Shown here in pieces: positions 8,391 to 16,650 of a stretch of DNA of 64,000 bases. Under the pieces are notes generated by a model that did no database searches, had not been told where the DNA came from, and saw only the letters and a list, made by a program, of their open reading frames with translations. Positions within the stretch are counted from its first letter, which is position 1; each line of letters opens with the position of its first letter. The DNA comes from Paraburkholderia sp. LEh10. GTDB lineage: Bacteria; Pseudomonadota; Gammaproteobacteria; Burkholderiales; Burkholderiaceae. The stretch is taken from the NCBI RefSeq assembly GCF_017814945.1, contig NZ_JAGIPX010000047.1, positions 1 to 64,000 on the forward strand, given 5' to 3'. A program made the translations under genes and the position numbers.

Positions 8391-9086
8391 TCAAGCCGCG
8401 GTGACGACCAACCCGCGCTGCACCGCCGGACGCCGGAGACCACGCTCGAACCAGCGCTGGACATGCGAAAAGCGGTCAAAGCCGACAAGCTCGCGCGCTT
8501 CGTAAAATCCGATCAGGTTGCGTACCCATCCAAGCAGTGAAATATCGGCGATGCTGTAGTCAGCGCCCATCAGCCAGTCGCGGCGCTCGAGTCGCTCGTC
8601 AAGGACACCGAGCAGCCGTGCCGATTCCATTGCGTAGCGCTCGCGCGGGCGTTTGTCCTCATAGGCTTTGCCAGCGAACTTGTTGAAGAAGCCGACCTGA
8701 CCAAACATCGGCCCGACACCGCTCATCTGCCACATCAGCCACTGAATCGTCTCGTAGCGGGTGTGAGGGGCGCTGGAGAGCAGCTGTCCCGACTTCTCGG
8801 CGAGATAGATCAGGATCGCTCCCGATTCGAACAACGCAAGCGGCTGTCCGCCCGGACCGTCCGGATCAAGGATCGCCGGAATCTTGCCATTGGGGTTGAG
8901 CGCGAGAAATGCCGGATCATGATGCTCGTTCGCCATGATGTCGATACGATGTGCCTCATAGGCAAGGCCCGTCTCCTCCAGCATGATGCCAACCTTCACG
9001 CCATTGGGCGTCGGTAAGGAAAAGAGCTGGAGCCGATCGGGGTACTGCGCCGGCCAGCGCGTAAAAATTTGATGATCGAGTGTCAT
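8391..9086 (-). CDS. Glutathione S-transferase family protein (YfcG/YghU-like)
   Basis: 231 residues. The thioredoxin-fold N-terminus carries LFSLPTPNGVKVGIMLEE, the SxxTPNGxKV pattern of the bacterial nu-class (YfcG/YghU) glutathione transferases, whose characterised members act as disulfide-bond reductases or organic peroxidases. The glutathione-contact region follows: NPNGKIPAILDPDG and LALFESGAILIYLAEKSG (cis-Pro and the ES pair). The all-helical C-terminal domain ends normally, with SIADISLLGWVRN containing the usual capping-box-like SxxD. The gene lies with AhpD-like and nitroreductase genes on the same strand, which points to thiol and electrophile detoxification in the cytosol. The intergenic gap upstream (~170 bases) may carry its own promoter. 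Confidence 0.88.
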   Translation of the reverse strand: MTLDHQIFTRWPAQYPDRLQLFSLPTPNGVKVGIMLEETGLAYEAHRIDIMANEHHDPAFLALNPNGKIPAILDPDGPGGQPLALFESGAILIYLAEKSGQLLSSAPHTRYETIQWLMWQMSGVGPMFGQVGFFNKFAGKAYEDKRPRERYAMESARLLGVLDERLERRDWLMGADYSIADISLLGWVRNLIGFYEARELVGFDRFSHVQRWFERGLRRPAVQRGLVVTAA

Positions 9087-9256
9087 GTTTTTCCTGTTGA
9101 GCGGGACGAGCCAGTCCTAAAGGGAACATGGTCGTCTGTTCCGCCTGGCTCTGTGCCTGGCCACCGCCGCCCGGCAAACGGACATTGATGTTTCGCAGGG
9201 AGGGCGGAGCTATTCGCGCTCCCTGCTTCTCGCGGACGAAAGCGGAGCGTCGGAGT

Positions 9257-9805
9257 TCAGATCGAGCCGGCCGGCGTAACGGCGGGAAAGTCCTTCTCGG
9301 GATCGAACACGTTGTTGAAAAAGTTCGTCAGCGAGTACATGGCCACCAGCGCGACGATCTCCATCACGTTTGCATCTGTGTAGCCCGCATCGCGGACAGT
9401 CCTCAGATCGGCATCAGTGACCTGTCCTCGGGCTTCGATAACCTTGCGCGCAAACTGGACGGCAGCGTTCCGCTTCGGCTCGGTGGCATGGCCCTTCCGC
9501 GCGAGAATGATTTCATCGGCCGGCAGCTTTGCCATGTGCTCGGCCGTAAAGCTGTGCACCGTCAGGCAGTAGTTGCAGCCGTTCACTTCCGAGACAGCGA
9601 GGCCGATGCTGTCACGCGTCTTCACGTCGAGCGCTTTACTCAGCGAGCCGAGCAGAGTTGACCACGCGTTAAACGCTATCGGGCTCTGCGCGAAGGCCGC
9701 CATCATATTCGGAGTGAAACCGATGTTTTTGGTAAATGCATCGAGTGTCGGCTTCGAATCTGTCGGCACTTGATCCTGCTTTAAAATAGTAGTCCTTGTC
9801 ATCAT
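9257..9805 (-). CDS. Carboxymuconolactone decarboxylase / AhpD-like protein
   Basis: 182 residues from tandem ATGs at 9805/9802; the frame stays open further upstream, but that part overlaps the nitroreductase gene. The AhpD signature is clear: SEVNGCNYCLTVHSFTAEHM, i.e. CxxC followed by xxxH, as in alkylhydroperoxidases whose cysteine pair and histidine form the peroxidatic/relay site. The N-terminal TPNMMAAFAQSPIAFNAW and the following helix match the peroxidase-related subgroup better than true carboxymuconolactone decarboxylases. A thiol-dependent peroxidase role in the cytosol is likely. It sits between the nitroreductase and glutathione transferase genes, so all three could answer the same stress signal. 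Confidence 0.85.
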   Translation of the reverse strand: MMTRTTILKQDQVPTDSKPTLDAFTKNIGFTPNMMAAFAQSPIAFNAWSTLLGSLSKALDVKTRDSIGLAVSEVNGCNYCLTVHSFTAEHMAKLPADEIILARKGHATEPKRNAAVQFARKVIEARGQVTDADLRTVRDAGYTDANVMEIVALVAMYSLTNFFNNVFDPEKDFPAVTPAGSI

Positions 9806-9986
9806 GGTCTCTCTAAAGTCACTAGTTAAACTGCTTGGGGAAAGTTTCTTGCGGAACGATTTCCGGTAGTTCGTATATAGTCCTGGTTCGAAGCCGGACA
9901 GGCGTTCGAGATAGAAGGTACTTTCCTTGCCTCCCATGTTCGCGGCCGCTTGATCGTTCCTTGCGATGAACGCGGCGACGACGCAC

Positions 9987-10622
9987 CTAAACGAACGCCA
10001 GCACCTCGGCCACCGGACGGCGTGGCTTCTGCGTCCAGTTTCCCGGACGCTCCGCTCCGATGGACAACAGCATGACGGGCACTTCGTCCTCGGACAGTCC
10101 GAACTCGCGGTGTACCGCGTCGGCATCGAAACCGATCATCGGCGTCGAACCAAGGCCCAGCGAGCGGGCCGCATAGATCATCGCCGACGCACCGAACGTG
10201 GCCGTGCGTACGGCCTCGTCGCGCCGGCGCTGGGGGTACGCCATGTACAGCTCGCGTGCGGGGTCTTCCCATTCCGGCACCATCGCGGCAGGCATCACGC
10301 CCGCTTCGACCAGCGGAGCGAGGCGCTCGGGTATGACGCTGGTATCGACCAGCTGGCCGCAGACGATGAAGGTAACGGCCGCATCGGTGACGGCGGGTTG
10401 GTTCCAGGCGATCGGGCTCAGCCGGGCTTTCGCTTCAGGCGTACGTACGGCGATGAAGCGCCAGTTCTGCAGGTGGAAGGATGTCGGCGCGGTGGTGCCG
10501 ATGCGTACGAGCTCGCGGATCTGGTCGTCGCTCAAGGTCGCGGAAGGGTCGTAGTACTTTGCGGCGCTGCGGCTCAGAATACATTCGATGACTGCATTGG
10601 TCATGCTTGTTCCACTATTCAT
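9987..10622 (-). CDS. Nitroreductase-family FMN oxidoreductase
   Basis: 211 residues from the ATG at 10622, with AAAGGAGG four bases upstream; a second ATG at 10604 is possible. The FMN-contact N-terminal motif appears as SRSAAKYYD (the usual R-S-x-R/K-x-F/Y region), followed by TTAPTSFHLQNWRFIAV, where 'APTSxxxQxW' is the typical flavin-binding loop. Further landmarks are ATFGASAMIYAARSLGLGSTPMIGFD and the C-terminal DEVPVMLLSIG. Family members reduce nitro compounds, quinones or other electrophiles with NAD(P)H. An upstream element shared with the DUF417 gene suggests co-regulation. Substrate cannot be told from sequence. Confidence 0.88.
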   Translation of the reverse strand: MNSGTSMTNAVIECILSRSAAKYYDPSATLSDDQIRELVRIGTTAPTSFHLQNWRFIAVRTPEAKARLSPIAWNQPAVTDAAVTFIVCGQLVDTSVIPERLAPLVEAGVMPAAMVPEWEDPARELYMAYPQRRRDEAVRTATFGASAMIYAARSLGLGSTPMIGFDADAVHREFGLSEDEVPVMLLSIGAERPGNWTQKPRRPVAEVLAFV

Positions 10623-10724
10623 GGTGCCTCCTTTGGGTATGAAGATAGATTGGGGTACACGAATGATTTCGTTCTAGACTTCGTCAGCTGGTTTTGAGCC
10701 TCCACTTTAGGCCTGCCGGACAGC

Positions 10725-10752
10725 TGTTTCGAGACTGGATTTGCTCAATAAA
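10725..10752 (-). promoter_or_regulatory. 28-bp repeated upstream element, copy 2
   Basis: Plus-strand reading is TGTTTCGAGACTG, then GATT, then TGCTCAATAAA, with two mismatches to the copy at 8085-8112. It lies 103-130 bases upstream of the nitroreductase start and in the same orientation to its gene as copy 1. This makes a shared regulator site likely. Confidence 0.55.
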
Positions 10753-10875
10753 CTATCGAAAAGGATCAAGTCGAGGCAGACAATCGATTCCTCGGTTCAA
10801 CAAGGGGGACGGGACATGTCGTCCCGTCTCGTCGAGATCCAGGTCCACCTGCCGCAGGTAAAAGAAGAATGCGGT

Positions 10876-10940
10876 GAAGCCCGGGCTGCGGATGAGCGGC
10901 GCGCCTCGCGCCAAAATCGATGGCGCCTCATCCGGGCTTC
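10876..10940 (-). terminator. Strong hairpin downstream of araC, probable intrinsic terminator
   Basis: GAAGCCCGG and GGATGAG on the left arm pair with CTCATCC and CCGGGCTTC on the right, with a five-base bulge and further GGCGC/GCGCC pairing inside. Read on the minus strand, the stem is followed by a T-rich stretch (TTCTTCTTTT). It lies ~35 bases after the araC stop, and would insulate the azoR-araC operon from the nitroreductase gene. Confidence 0.55.
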
Positions 10941-10974
10941 GCGCCGACCGCGAAGCGATAATTCGCATCCCTTA

Positions 10975-11928
10975 CTAGGCGTTGCGCGCGAGACGGCGCC
11001 ATTGACCCGGCGTCATGCCCATCCTGTCGGCAAACAGGCGCCGGAATGACGAAACGGATTGATACCCTACCGATTCGGCGACGGCCTCGGTGGTCATCGT
11101 GGGCTTCTTCAACTCGTTTGCGGCCAGGCTCATGCGGATATCGGTCAGGAAGTCGATGGCCGAGCGCCCCAGCGTGTCCTGGAAGTGCCGCATGAAGGTG
11201 GCGCGCGACATGCTGCACAGGCCGGCCAACTCGGGCAGACTCCAGGGGCGCGCGGGATCGGTGAGCATGGCCGAAAGAGCCGGAGCAAGTCTCGGATGGC
11301 CGGCGAGCGCCAACAAGCCTGCCGGGGCGTGGTCGGACGTGCTCGCCTCGCGCAGTACGAGGGTGAAAAGCACCGAACTTAGGGCGTTGAGAATCGCGTA
11401 TCCGCCCATCTTGTCACCCGTGGACTCGTCGCGCATCAGCCGCACGAAGGCGGCGAGGTGATTCGGAGCAGCCCCGATTGCTGTTTCACCATCGGTGTCC
11501 ACGGTCCGTACCACCAGACTCGCGGGCAGGTAATTGCGGATGAGCCGATCATGGGGCGGTCTGATAAAAAATCGCCCGCACAACATGTCCAGACGCTCGC
11601 CCTGGCCGTCATTCTCACTGACCGTTAGTCCGGCAGCGCCTTGGCTTTCGTGGGTTGCGCGAGCCTTGTGTCCACTTCCATCGTGCAAAACATGCGCCGA
11701 GCCGTGCGGCAGCAGCACAATATCGCCGCCGACCAATTCGCGCGCCGTCTGGGTGTCAGTATCCTCGATGATCGCCCGGCCGTTGAGCACCACGTGGTAG
11801 GGGATCTCATGCGTCGCGGACTGCGGCCACGCCACGCGCCACGGCGCACCGTAGATGCAACGCACCTCCGGTCGGCCGGTCACGGTGATCATTTGCAGCA
11901 GGTCGCTCAGCCAGTCGACTTGGGACAT
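10975..11928 (-). CDS. AraC-family regulator with cupin_6 domain, RclR-like
   Basis: 317 residues. The N-terminal ~200 residues are an AraC-type cupin, with GGDIVLLPHGSAHVLHDG in the middle. The C-terminal ~100 residues hold two helix-turn-helix units: SLPELAGLCSMSRATFMRHF, and a second with TEAVAESVGYQSVSSFRRLF, ending in GMTPGQWRR. Layout and motif spacing match E. coli RclR. Two cysteines sit where I recall the redox-sensing pair of RclR: Cys24 in VRCIYGAPW and Cys117 in DMLCGRF. It begins nine bases after the SDR gene, at the end of an azoR-led operon. Likely targets include the two genes carrying the 28-bp repeated element (inference). Confidence 0.85.
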   Translation of the reverse strand: MSQVDWLSDLLQMITVTGRPEVRCIYGAPWRVAWPQSATHEIPYHVVLNGRAIIEDTDTQTARELVGGDIVLLPHGSAHVLHDGSGHKARATHESQGAAGLTVSENDGQGERLDMLCGRFFIRPPHDRLIRNYLPASLVVRTVDTDGETAIGAAPNHLAAFVRLMRDESTGDKMGGYAILNALSSVLFTLVLREASTSDHAPAGLLALAGHPRLAPALSAMLTDPARPWSLPELAGLCSMSRATFMRHFQDTLGRSAIDFLTDIRMSLAANELKKPTMTTEAVAESVGYQSVSSFRRLFADRMGMTPGQWRRLARNA

Positions 11929-11937
11929 AGCACTCCG

Positions 11938-12765
11938 TTAGGCCTCGCAGGAAAAAATGTCGGGGACCAATCTGGCGAGCGCGACGGCACGCGCATGGAA
12001 AACGAATGCTTGACCGTCACGTTGTTCCTCCTTCACGATCAGCGCCGCCGCATCTCGGCGACCAGCACTTTGGCCGCCGTCGACGTGCAAAATCTCTCCC
12101 GTGATGAACGGCGCGGAATCAAGAAAGAGAATTGCGTCCGCGATATCGCTCATCTCGCCTATGAGGCCCAGCGGGGAAAAAGCGCCGAGTGCATCATGAG
12201 TTTCCGGTGCTTGCATCGGTGATTTGATGATTCCCGGAGCAACGGCATCCACGCGGATACACTTTGCTGCGTACTCGATCGCGAGCGACTTTTTAGCGGC
12301 GTTCAGGCCGCCCTTCGTCAATGCTGCCAATACCGAATATACGCCGGCATAAGCAGTGTCGGCGACGCTGGCGGGCACGCTAACCACGTGGCCGGTCGAA
12401 CACTTCTCCATTTCGGCAATGGCGAGTTGCGTGATGTAAAAGAAGCCCGCCATGTTCACGTGCGCAACGGCAAGGTAGTCTTCGGCGGTGTGTTCGGTGA
12501 AAGGCTTCCCGATGTAGATGCCCGCATTGTTCACCAGCGTGTCGATCCGGCCAGATCGGGCGATTCCTTCGGCAATGACGCGTTGCGCCACAGCTGGATC
12601 GCCGATGTCGCCAGGTACTGTCAGGACGTTCGGGTCGTCCGACGGCTTGATCGCGCGTGATGTCGCAACGACGGAATAGCAAAGTTTGCGAAATGCACGA
12701 ACAATCGCGGCGCCAAGCCCTCGCCACGCACCCGTAACGACGACAACCCTTCTTGATGTGCTCAT
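11938..12765 (-). CDS. SDR-family protein with an atypical active site
   Basis: 275 residues. The Rossmann N-terminus is normal: VVVVTGAWRGLGAAIVRAF contains TGxxxGxG, and NNAGIYIG follows. In place of the usual YxxxK, the segment after the catalytic-Ser region reads AGVYSVLAALTKGGLNAAKK. Aligning the Lys of TKGG with the catalytic Lys puts Ala where Tyr should be. I recall relatives in Burkholderia with the same pattern, so this may be a subfamily trait rather than a fresh defect. The C-terminus has GEILHVDGGQSAGRR, then about 35 extra residues. It sits between the DUF3331 remnant and araC with gaps of 13 and 9 bases, in one operon. Substrate unknown. Confidence 0.8.
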   Translation of the reverse strand: MSTSRRVVVVTGAWRGLGAAIVRAFRKLCYSVVATSRAIKPSDDPNVLTVPGDIGDPAVAQRVIAEGIARSGRIDTLVNNAGIYIGKPFTEHTAEDYLAVAHVNMAGFFYITQLAIAEMEKCSTGHVVSVPASVADTAYAGVYSVLAALTKGGLNAAKKSLAIEYAAKCIRVDAVAPGIIKSPMQAPETHDALGAFSPLGLIGEMSDIADAILFLDSAPFITGEILHVDGGQSAGRRDAAALIVKEEQRDGQAFVFHARAVALARLVPDIFSCEA

Positions 12766-12778
12766 GTTCTCGTATCGT

Positions 12779-13041
12779 TTAACGTGACGGATCGTGGAAA
12801 AAGCCAGCTACTACGGAAGCGAGAATCATCCGGTGGCGATTGATGGGCACATGCGATCCATAGGCGCGCGGCCGAAATATCGAATCCCCGCGGCGTATTG
12901 GCTGACCGGACAGGACACAGATGGCATCCGCGCGCGCAAGGCCGATACCCAGATCTGACTCTCATAGTGACCGAGACAAGGATCGCTCCAGCGGATGCTG
13001 ATCGTCGATGACGACAGCTTCTCCACGATTGACAGGGTCAT
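12779..13041 (-). pseudogene. DUF3331-family gene with a single frameshift
   Basis: The ATG at 13041 has GAGGGG seven bases upstream and begins 18 bases after the azoR stop. Its frame reads SIVEKLSSSTISIRWSDP, then CLGHYESQIW, and then loses homology. Moving to another frame straight after QIW gives IGLARADAICVLSGQPIRRG, then DSIFRPRAYG and HRMILASVV, up to the TAA at 12779. Joined, this is an ~86-residue DUF3331 protein, a small Burkholderiaceae family of unknown function with a CxLSGxPIRRGD core. One missing base in the region after TGG explains the break. It may be a real mutation or a sequence error; everything else in the gene is intact. Confidence 0.75.
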
Positions 13042-13059
13042 GTATTCGCCCCTCGTAGA

Positions 13060-13710
13060 TTACTGGTATTCGTTTTCGCCGATGCGGCTCCGGACGAAGC
13101 GGACCATCGCCGGTTCAATCGTTGCGATGAGCAAGCGGCGAAGTTCCGCCGCGCGGGCATCATCGATGAATGCCGTTGCTTGCAACGGCAGGTAATGGAC
13201 TGTATTGAGACCAATGCAGCCAAGTGCGGCAGAAAGGTAGGGCGTAAGAAAGTCTGGCTGATTGGCGCCATCACCAGCGAACACGCCACCCGAAGCGATT
13301 CCGATGAATACGGGGCGGTCCCGAAGCATTCCGATCTTGCCGGTTGGTGTCGACTTCATTGTGCGGCCGACACGGAGGATCTGATCGATCCACGCTTTCA
13401 GGACGGACGGAACCGTGAAGTTATTCATAGGTGTACCGATGACTACGACATCGGAATGCTCGACTTCCTCAATGAGTTGCTCGGCCAGCAGTATCGCGTC
13501 GGCGGACCGTCCTGCCGCGGCTAGCGACGCGGGCGTAGCGAGCGCGGCGGCATAGGCGGCGCCTGCATGAGGTATCGGTTCATATCCCAGATCGCGGCGG
13601 CTAATATGCGCGCTGGGCAGCATCGTGAGAAGCTTTTCGACGATCGCCGACGAGAGCTGGCGACTGTGGGACTCCCGTCGCGGACTGCAATCGATGTGCA
13701 GGATGTTCAT
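13060..13710 (-). CDS. azoR: FMN-dependent NADH-azoreductase
   Basis: 216 residues from the ATG at 13710, with GGAGA eight bases upstream. Flavodoxin-like fold: MNILHIDCSPRRESHSRQLS carries the FMN-phosphate loop (SPRxxxSxS), and GTPMNNFTVPSVLKAWIDQI is the family's second FMN loop (PMYNFxxPSxLKAWID in relatives, here with Asn for Tyr). The later GIASGGVF completes the site. AzoR enzymes reduce quinones and azo compounds with NADH through two-electron transfer. This is the first gene of azoR-DUF3331-SDR-araC. A palindrome in the divergent intergenic region toward the MocR gene is the probable control point. Confidence 0.88.
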   Translation of the reverse strand: MNILHIDCSPRRESHSRQLSSAIVEKLLTMLPSAHISRRDLGYEPIPHAGAAYAAALATPASLAAAGRSADAILLAEQLIEEVEHSDVVVIGTPMNNFTVPSVLKAWIDQILRVGRTMKSTPTGKIGMLRDRPVFIGIASGGVFAGDGANQPDFLTPYLSAALGCIGLNTVHYLPLQATAFIDDARAAELRRLLIATIEPAMVRFVRSRIGENEYQ

Positions 13711-13883
13711 ACAATTTTCTCCGACTGACTCACAACGGCGATAGCGACATCGTGCATGACGGGCACTTCGTCGTACGAAGCTCCCGGTTGTCACGCAAAA
13801 GCGGGCAGAATCGGACGAATGCTCATGGCCAGCTATCTCCGTATTGGCCTTACGCTTGAATAAACGCTGGTGCAAATATTCTG

Positions 13884-13897
13884 TACCATCGATGGTA
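13884..13897. promoter_or_regulatory. Perfect 14-bp palindrome, likely MocR operator
   Basis: TACCATCGATGGTA is its own reverse complement. It lies 46 bases before the MocR ATG and 174 bases from the azoR ATG. A further TACCA half-site occurs at 13933-13937. MocR/GabR-type regulators often bind repeated ATACCA/TGGTAT-like half-sites, which this resembles. Confidence 0.55.
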
Positions 13898-13942
13898 TGA
13901 CTAGAAGAACCAAGATCACCCATTTTCGTGTGTACCAAGAAC

Positions 13943-15352
13943 ATGGACTCAGACTTGCAGATTCGGCTCGACCGGACAGCGAAGCTGTCTTTGGCCGAAC
14001 AAATTCGTGAGAGCATCAGTAGGGCCATCGAGTCGGGCGTGCTCGCGCCTGGCGCCCGGCTGCCCTCGTGGCAGGACCTGGCCGTGCAACTCGGCGTGGC
14101 GCGCGGAACAGTTCAAGCGGCATATGAACGTTTGTCCGACGCGCAAATGATTGAAACGTTCGGGGCAGGGGGGACCCGCGTGGCGCCCCGGCCCCTCGTG
14201 GCGGCGGCTGAACCCAAAGCCCCGCGGCTGGGAGCCTTTATGAGGGCTTATGAGGAAATGAACGCTGGGCCGGCGATCTTTCAGTTGGGCATTCCGGCGT
14301 TTGAAGGGTTACCGGAAAAGCTTTTTTCGCGGGCCCGCTCGTCCAATTTACTGAAGACGGGATGTTTATCGTCCCTGCTCTATCCCGATCCGCGAGGCGA
14401 ACTCGAACTGCGCACGGAGATCGCGGGCAATCTTGCCATCTCCAGAAACTTTCACTGCCATCCTGAGCAGGTGTTTATTACTTCAGGATATAGCTCCGGC
14501 TTAGGCCTGGCGCTGCGGGTGTTAGGTTTGGACGGCAAGAAAGTATGGATGGAAGAGCCTGGTTTCATGGTCACCCGGAAAGGCCTGGAGCTTGCTCGCT
14601 TGAATATCGTGCCGATACCGGTGGATGCCGACGGTCTCAACGTAGACTATGGTATTGAGCAGGCCGCGGACGCTGCGTTAGTCGTCTTGACGCCCGGTCA
14701 ACAGGCACCCTTGGGCTCGACCCTGTCGTTGAGGCGACGTCTTCAGCTGCTTGAGTGGGCGGCTTCAAGCGACGCCTGGATCATTGAAGATGACTACCTT
14801 GGCGAGCTACAACTGCAAGGTAGGCCGGCCCCTGCCATGGCATCGCTGGGCGAGGGAAAGCGGGTCATCCACATCGGTTCTTTCAGCAAGACTGTTAACC
14901 CGGCTCTGCGGCTTGGATTCGTCGTGGCGCCGACTGAACTGGCCAACGCATTCTCCGAGGTCGCTGCAACACTTGCTCCCGCGCCATCGCCAGTCATTCA
15001 ACTCGCCACGGCTCAATTCATGCGTGACGGCCACTACATCCGGCGCGTTCGCCGGCTCAAGCGCATCTACTCCGCGCAGCGTGACGCACTATGCGAGCAG
15101 TTGCGTATGCGCGAGGCGGAGTGGGTTAATGCCGGCCTGGCAGTACTTCTCCGACTGCCCGAGGGCGCACCAGATGTGCGGATCGTTCGCGATGCGATGA
15201 CCGTTGGCATGGCACCATCACCATTGTCCGTCTGGTTCGCGAATCCGTCCTGGACTGTGTCAGGCCTTCTGCTCGGCGTCGCTACGGCGCCTGAACAGCA
15301 CGTCGCTACATCATGTCGGCGTCTGTTCGACATCATTGACCGATATAGGTGA
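13943..15352 (+). CDS. MocR/PdxR-type transcriptional regulator (GntR HTH fused to aminotransferase)
   Basis: 469 residues from the ATG at 13943; the frame could start at a GTG 15 bases earlier. Residues ~10-75 are a GntR winged helix (LAEQIRESISRAIESGVLAP, then GARLPSWQDLAVQLGVARGT). From ~residue 110 onward it is a fold-type-I aminotransferase domain. The PLP lysine is at about residue 316 in HIGSFSKTVNPALRLGF, and the upstream Asp is in WIIEDDYLGEL. In MocR proteins this domain senses an amino compound or PLP and does not usually catalyse transamination. Divergence from azoR, with the palindrome between them, suggests it controls azoR-DUF3331-SDR-araC as well as itself. Ligand unknown. Confidence 0.9.
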   Translation: MDSDLQIRLDRTAKLSLAEQIRESISRAIESGVLAPGARLPSWQDLAVQLGVARGTVQAAYERLSDAQMIETFGAGGTRVAPRPLVAAAEPKAPRLGAFMRAYEEMNAGPAIFQLGIPAFEGLPEKLFSRARSSNLLKTGCLSSLLYPDPRGELELRTEIAGNLAISRNFHCHPEQVFITSGYSSGLGLALRVLGLDGKKVWMEEPGFMVTRKGLELARLNIVPIPVDADGLNVDYGIEQAADAALVVLTPGQQAPLGSTLSLRRRLQLLEWAASSDAWIIEDDYLGELQLQGRPAPAMASLGEGKRVIHIGSFSKTVNPALRLGFVVAPTELANAFSEVAATLAPAPSPVIQLATAQFMRDGHYIRRVRRLKRIYSAQRDALCEQLRMREAEWVNAGLAVLLRLPEGAPDVRIVRDAMTVGMAPSPLSVWFANPSWTVSGLLLGVATAPEQHVATSCRRLFDIIDRYR

Positions 15353-15990
15353 TGACAGACGCCGGGCGTCGCTGCAGGGTTTGATGAGCATGGTGGATTT
15401 CTTCGGCAGCCGATTTGCTGCGCGTCGTAGTGTCGGTCCCGTTTGGATCGTCAGCCATGCTCCGGACACCGTCGGCTTCGCTCCACGATGCCAGCCCGAG
15501 GCACTCGAGCTACGAGAACTCGCGACCGACCGCGGCCAAAATGGACTCTGCCCTGCGCGAGGACGGTCGGCTCGGTCGCATTGCGGGCTCGGTTTTTTTT
15601 CCTGGTTCCCCGGAAACACCGTCTGTCTAAAACGCGCCGTCGGCTATACGGTCGCATCCGGACGTTCCACTGTTGGAATTGAATGATCGAGAAGGGTCGG
15701 GAGTACGCACTGCCGGCGGGCCGTTTCCAGGCAGCGGAATTCCACTGGCCCCTTTGCAGCGATGAGTTTGAAGAGCGGACTGGCGCAGCCCGACCCGTTT
15801 CCGTCATTCAGTGCTCGACTTCGTGAGCGTCCGCAATGGCACGCATGTCAGACACCGGAGCGGCCACGAGCAACGGTACGAAAGTCGCACGGTTCCGGAA
15901 AAATCGCCAGTCTTGTCTTCGTCCTTAAGCACTTCATATCGATGGACGATCGGCGTGCACTTGATACCACAAGTGGGCACGCCAGTGCTG
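15353..15990. other. About 640 bases without a recognisable gene
   Basis: Open frames on both strands are arginine- and serine-rich and look like non-coding translations. There is an eight-T run near 15591-15600 after GC-rich sequence, roughly 240 bases beyond the MocR stop; I could not draw a convincing hairpin for it. I found no insertion-sequence end or known family. Confidence 0.45.
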
Positions 15991-16650
15991 TCATCGGACA
16001 GGCGATATCACCCACGCGAACAATCGGTTTGAGTACCGCGCGCTGATCAGCAACAGTATCGTCGCGACGCCGAAATTCCAGGCCAGGATCATGACCGTCG
16101 CGTCGAGCGGATGAAACATCGAGAGCGCTACAGCCGTGAGCGCGGCAACGGCCAGGCTGCCCGTCATCACCACGGGAGCGGGCGCGAGTCGCGCAACGTG
16201 ACGCAGCATGATCAGCAGGGCGAGTGAGAGAGGGATACCCGTGAGGCCGAGCGTCGCGAAGCAGCGCGCGGTCTCCCCCAGTGACATGCCGTCCGGGCCG
16301 ATCTCCACCCAGTTCGTCAGACATCCATAGCCTATCGTCGATACCCAAGCCGCCAGCGCGGGCAGCGGCAACAGCGCCCAGCGCAGCGACCTTCCCGGCA
16401 CGCTCGCAACGAACGACGCGACGGCAGCAAGAATCCCCGTCAACGCGGCCGCAGCCACGCCGGTCACGAATACCGGCTGCTGGAGCTTCGCCGTCAGGTC
16501 GGGCCGCAAACCATGCGCCACGCCGACCAGAATGAGCACGAGTGCGGCGAACAGCAGCCAGCCGGCCGCCCGCCTGGCAGGCGCGCGCAGAGGGCGCAAC
16601 GGCTTCGCGTCGGCAACGAGCGCTTCGATCAGATCGGAGGTTGGACTCAT
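15991..16650 (-). CDS. nrsF: NrsF-type anti-sigma factor (DUF1109), membrane protein
   Basis: 219 residues with about six membrane segments: WLLFAALVLILVGVAHGL, GVAAAALTGILAAVASFVA, WALLPLPALAAWVSTIGYG, the GLTGIPLSLALLIMLRHV region, a VMTGSLAVAALTAVALSMF segment, and VMILAWNFGVATILLLI. This matches DUF1109 proteins, named NrsF in Caulobacter, which hold an ECF sigma factor at the membrane until a metal signal arrives. A cysteine in TIGYGCLTNWVEIG and another in ETARCFATLG are candidates for metal or redox sensing; in Caulobacter, conserved NrsF cysteines are needed for the response. Its ATG overlaps the sigma-factor stop by four bases, so the two are translated together. Confidence 0.85.
   Translation of the reverse strand: MSPTSDLIEALVADAKPLRPLRAPARRAAGWLLFAALVLILVGVAHGLRPDLTAKLQQPVFVTGVAAAALTGILAAVASFVASVPGRSLRWALLPLPALAAWVSTIGYGCLTNWVEIGPDGMSLGETARCFATLGLTGIPLSLALLIMLRHVARLAPAPVVMTGSLAVAALTAVALSMFHPLDATVMILAWNFGVATILLLISARYSNRLFAWVISPVR

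Noticed and set aside
9806..10126. Extended N-terminus of the AhpD-like frame
   Set aside because: The added ~107 residues overlap the nitroreductase gene and are not family-like; the tandem ATGs at 9802/9805 fit the family start.
15204..15807. Several open frames on both strands after the MocR gene
   Set aside because: All have the biased residue content of out-of-frame GC-rich DNA and none has a credible start or domain.
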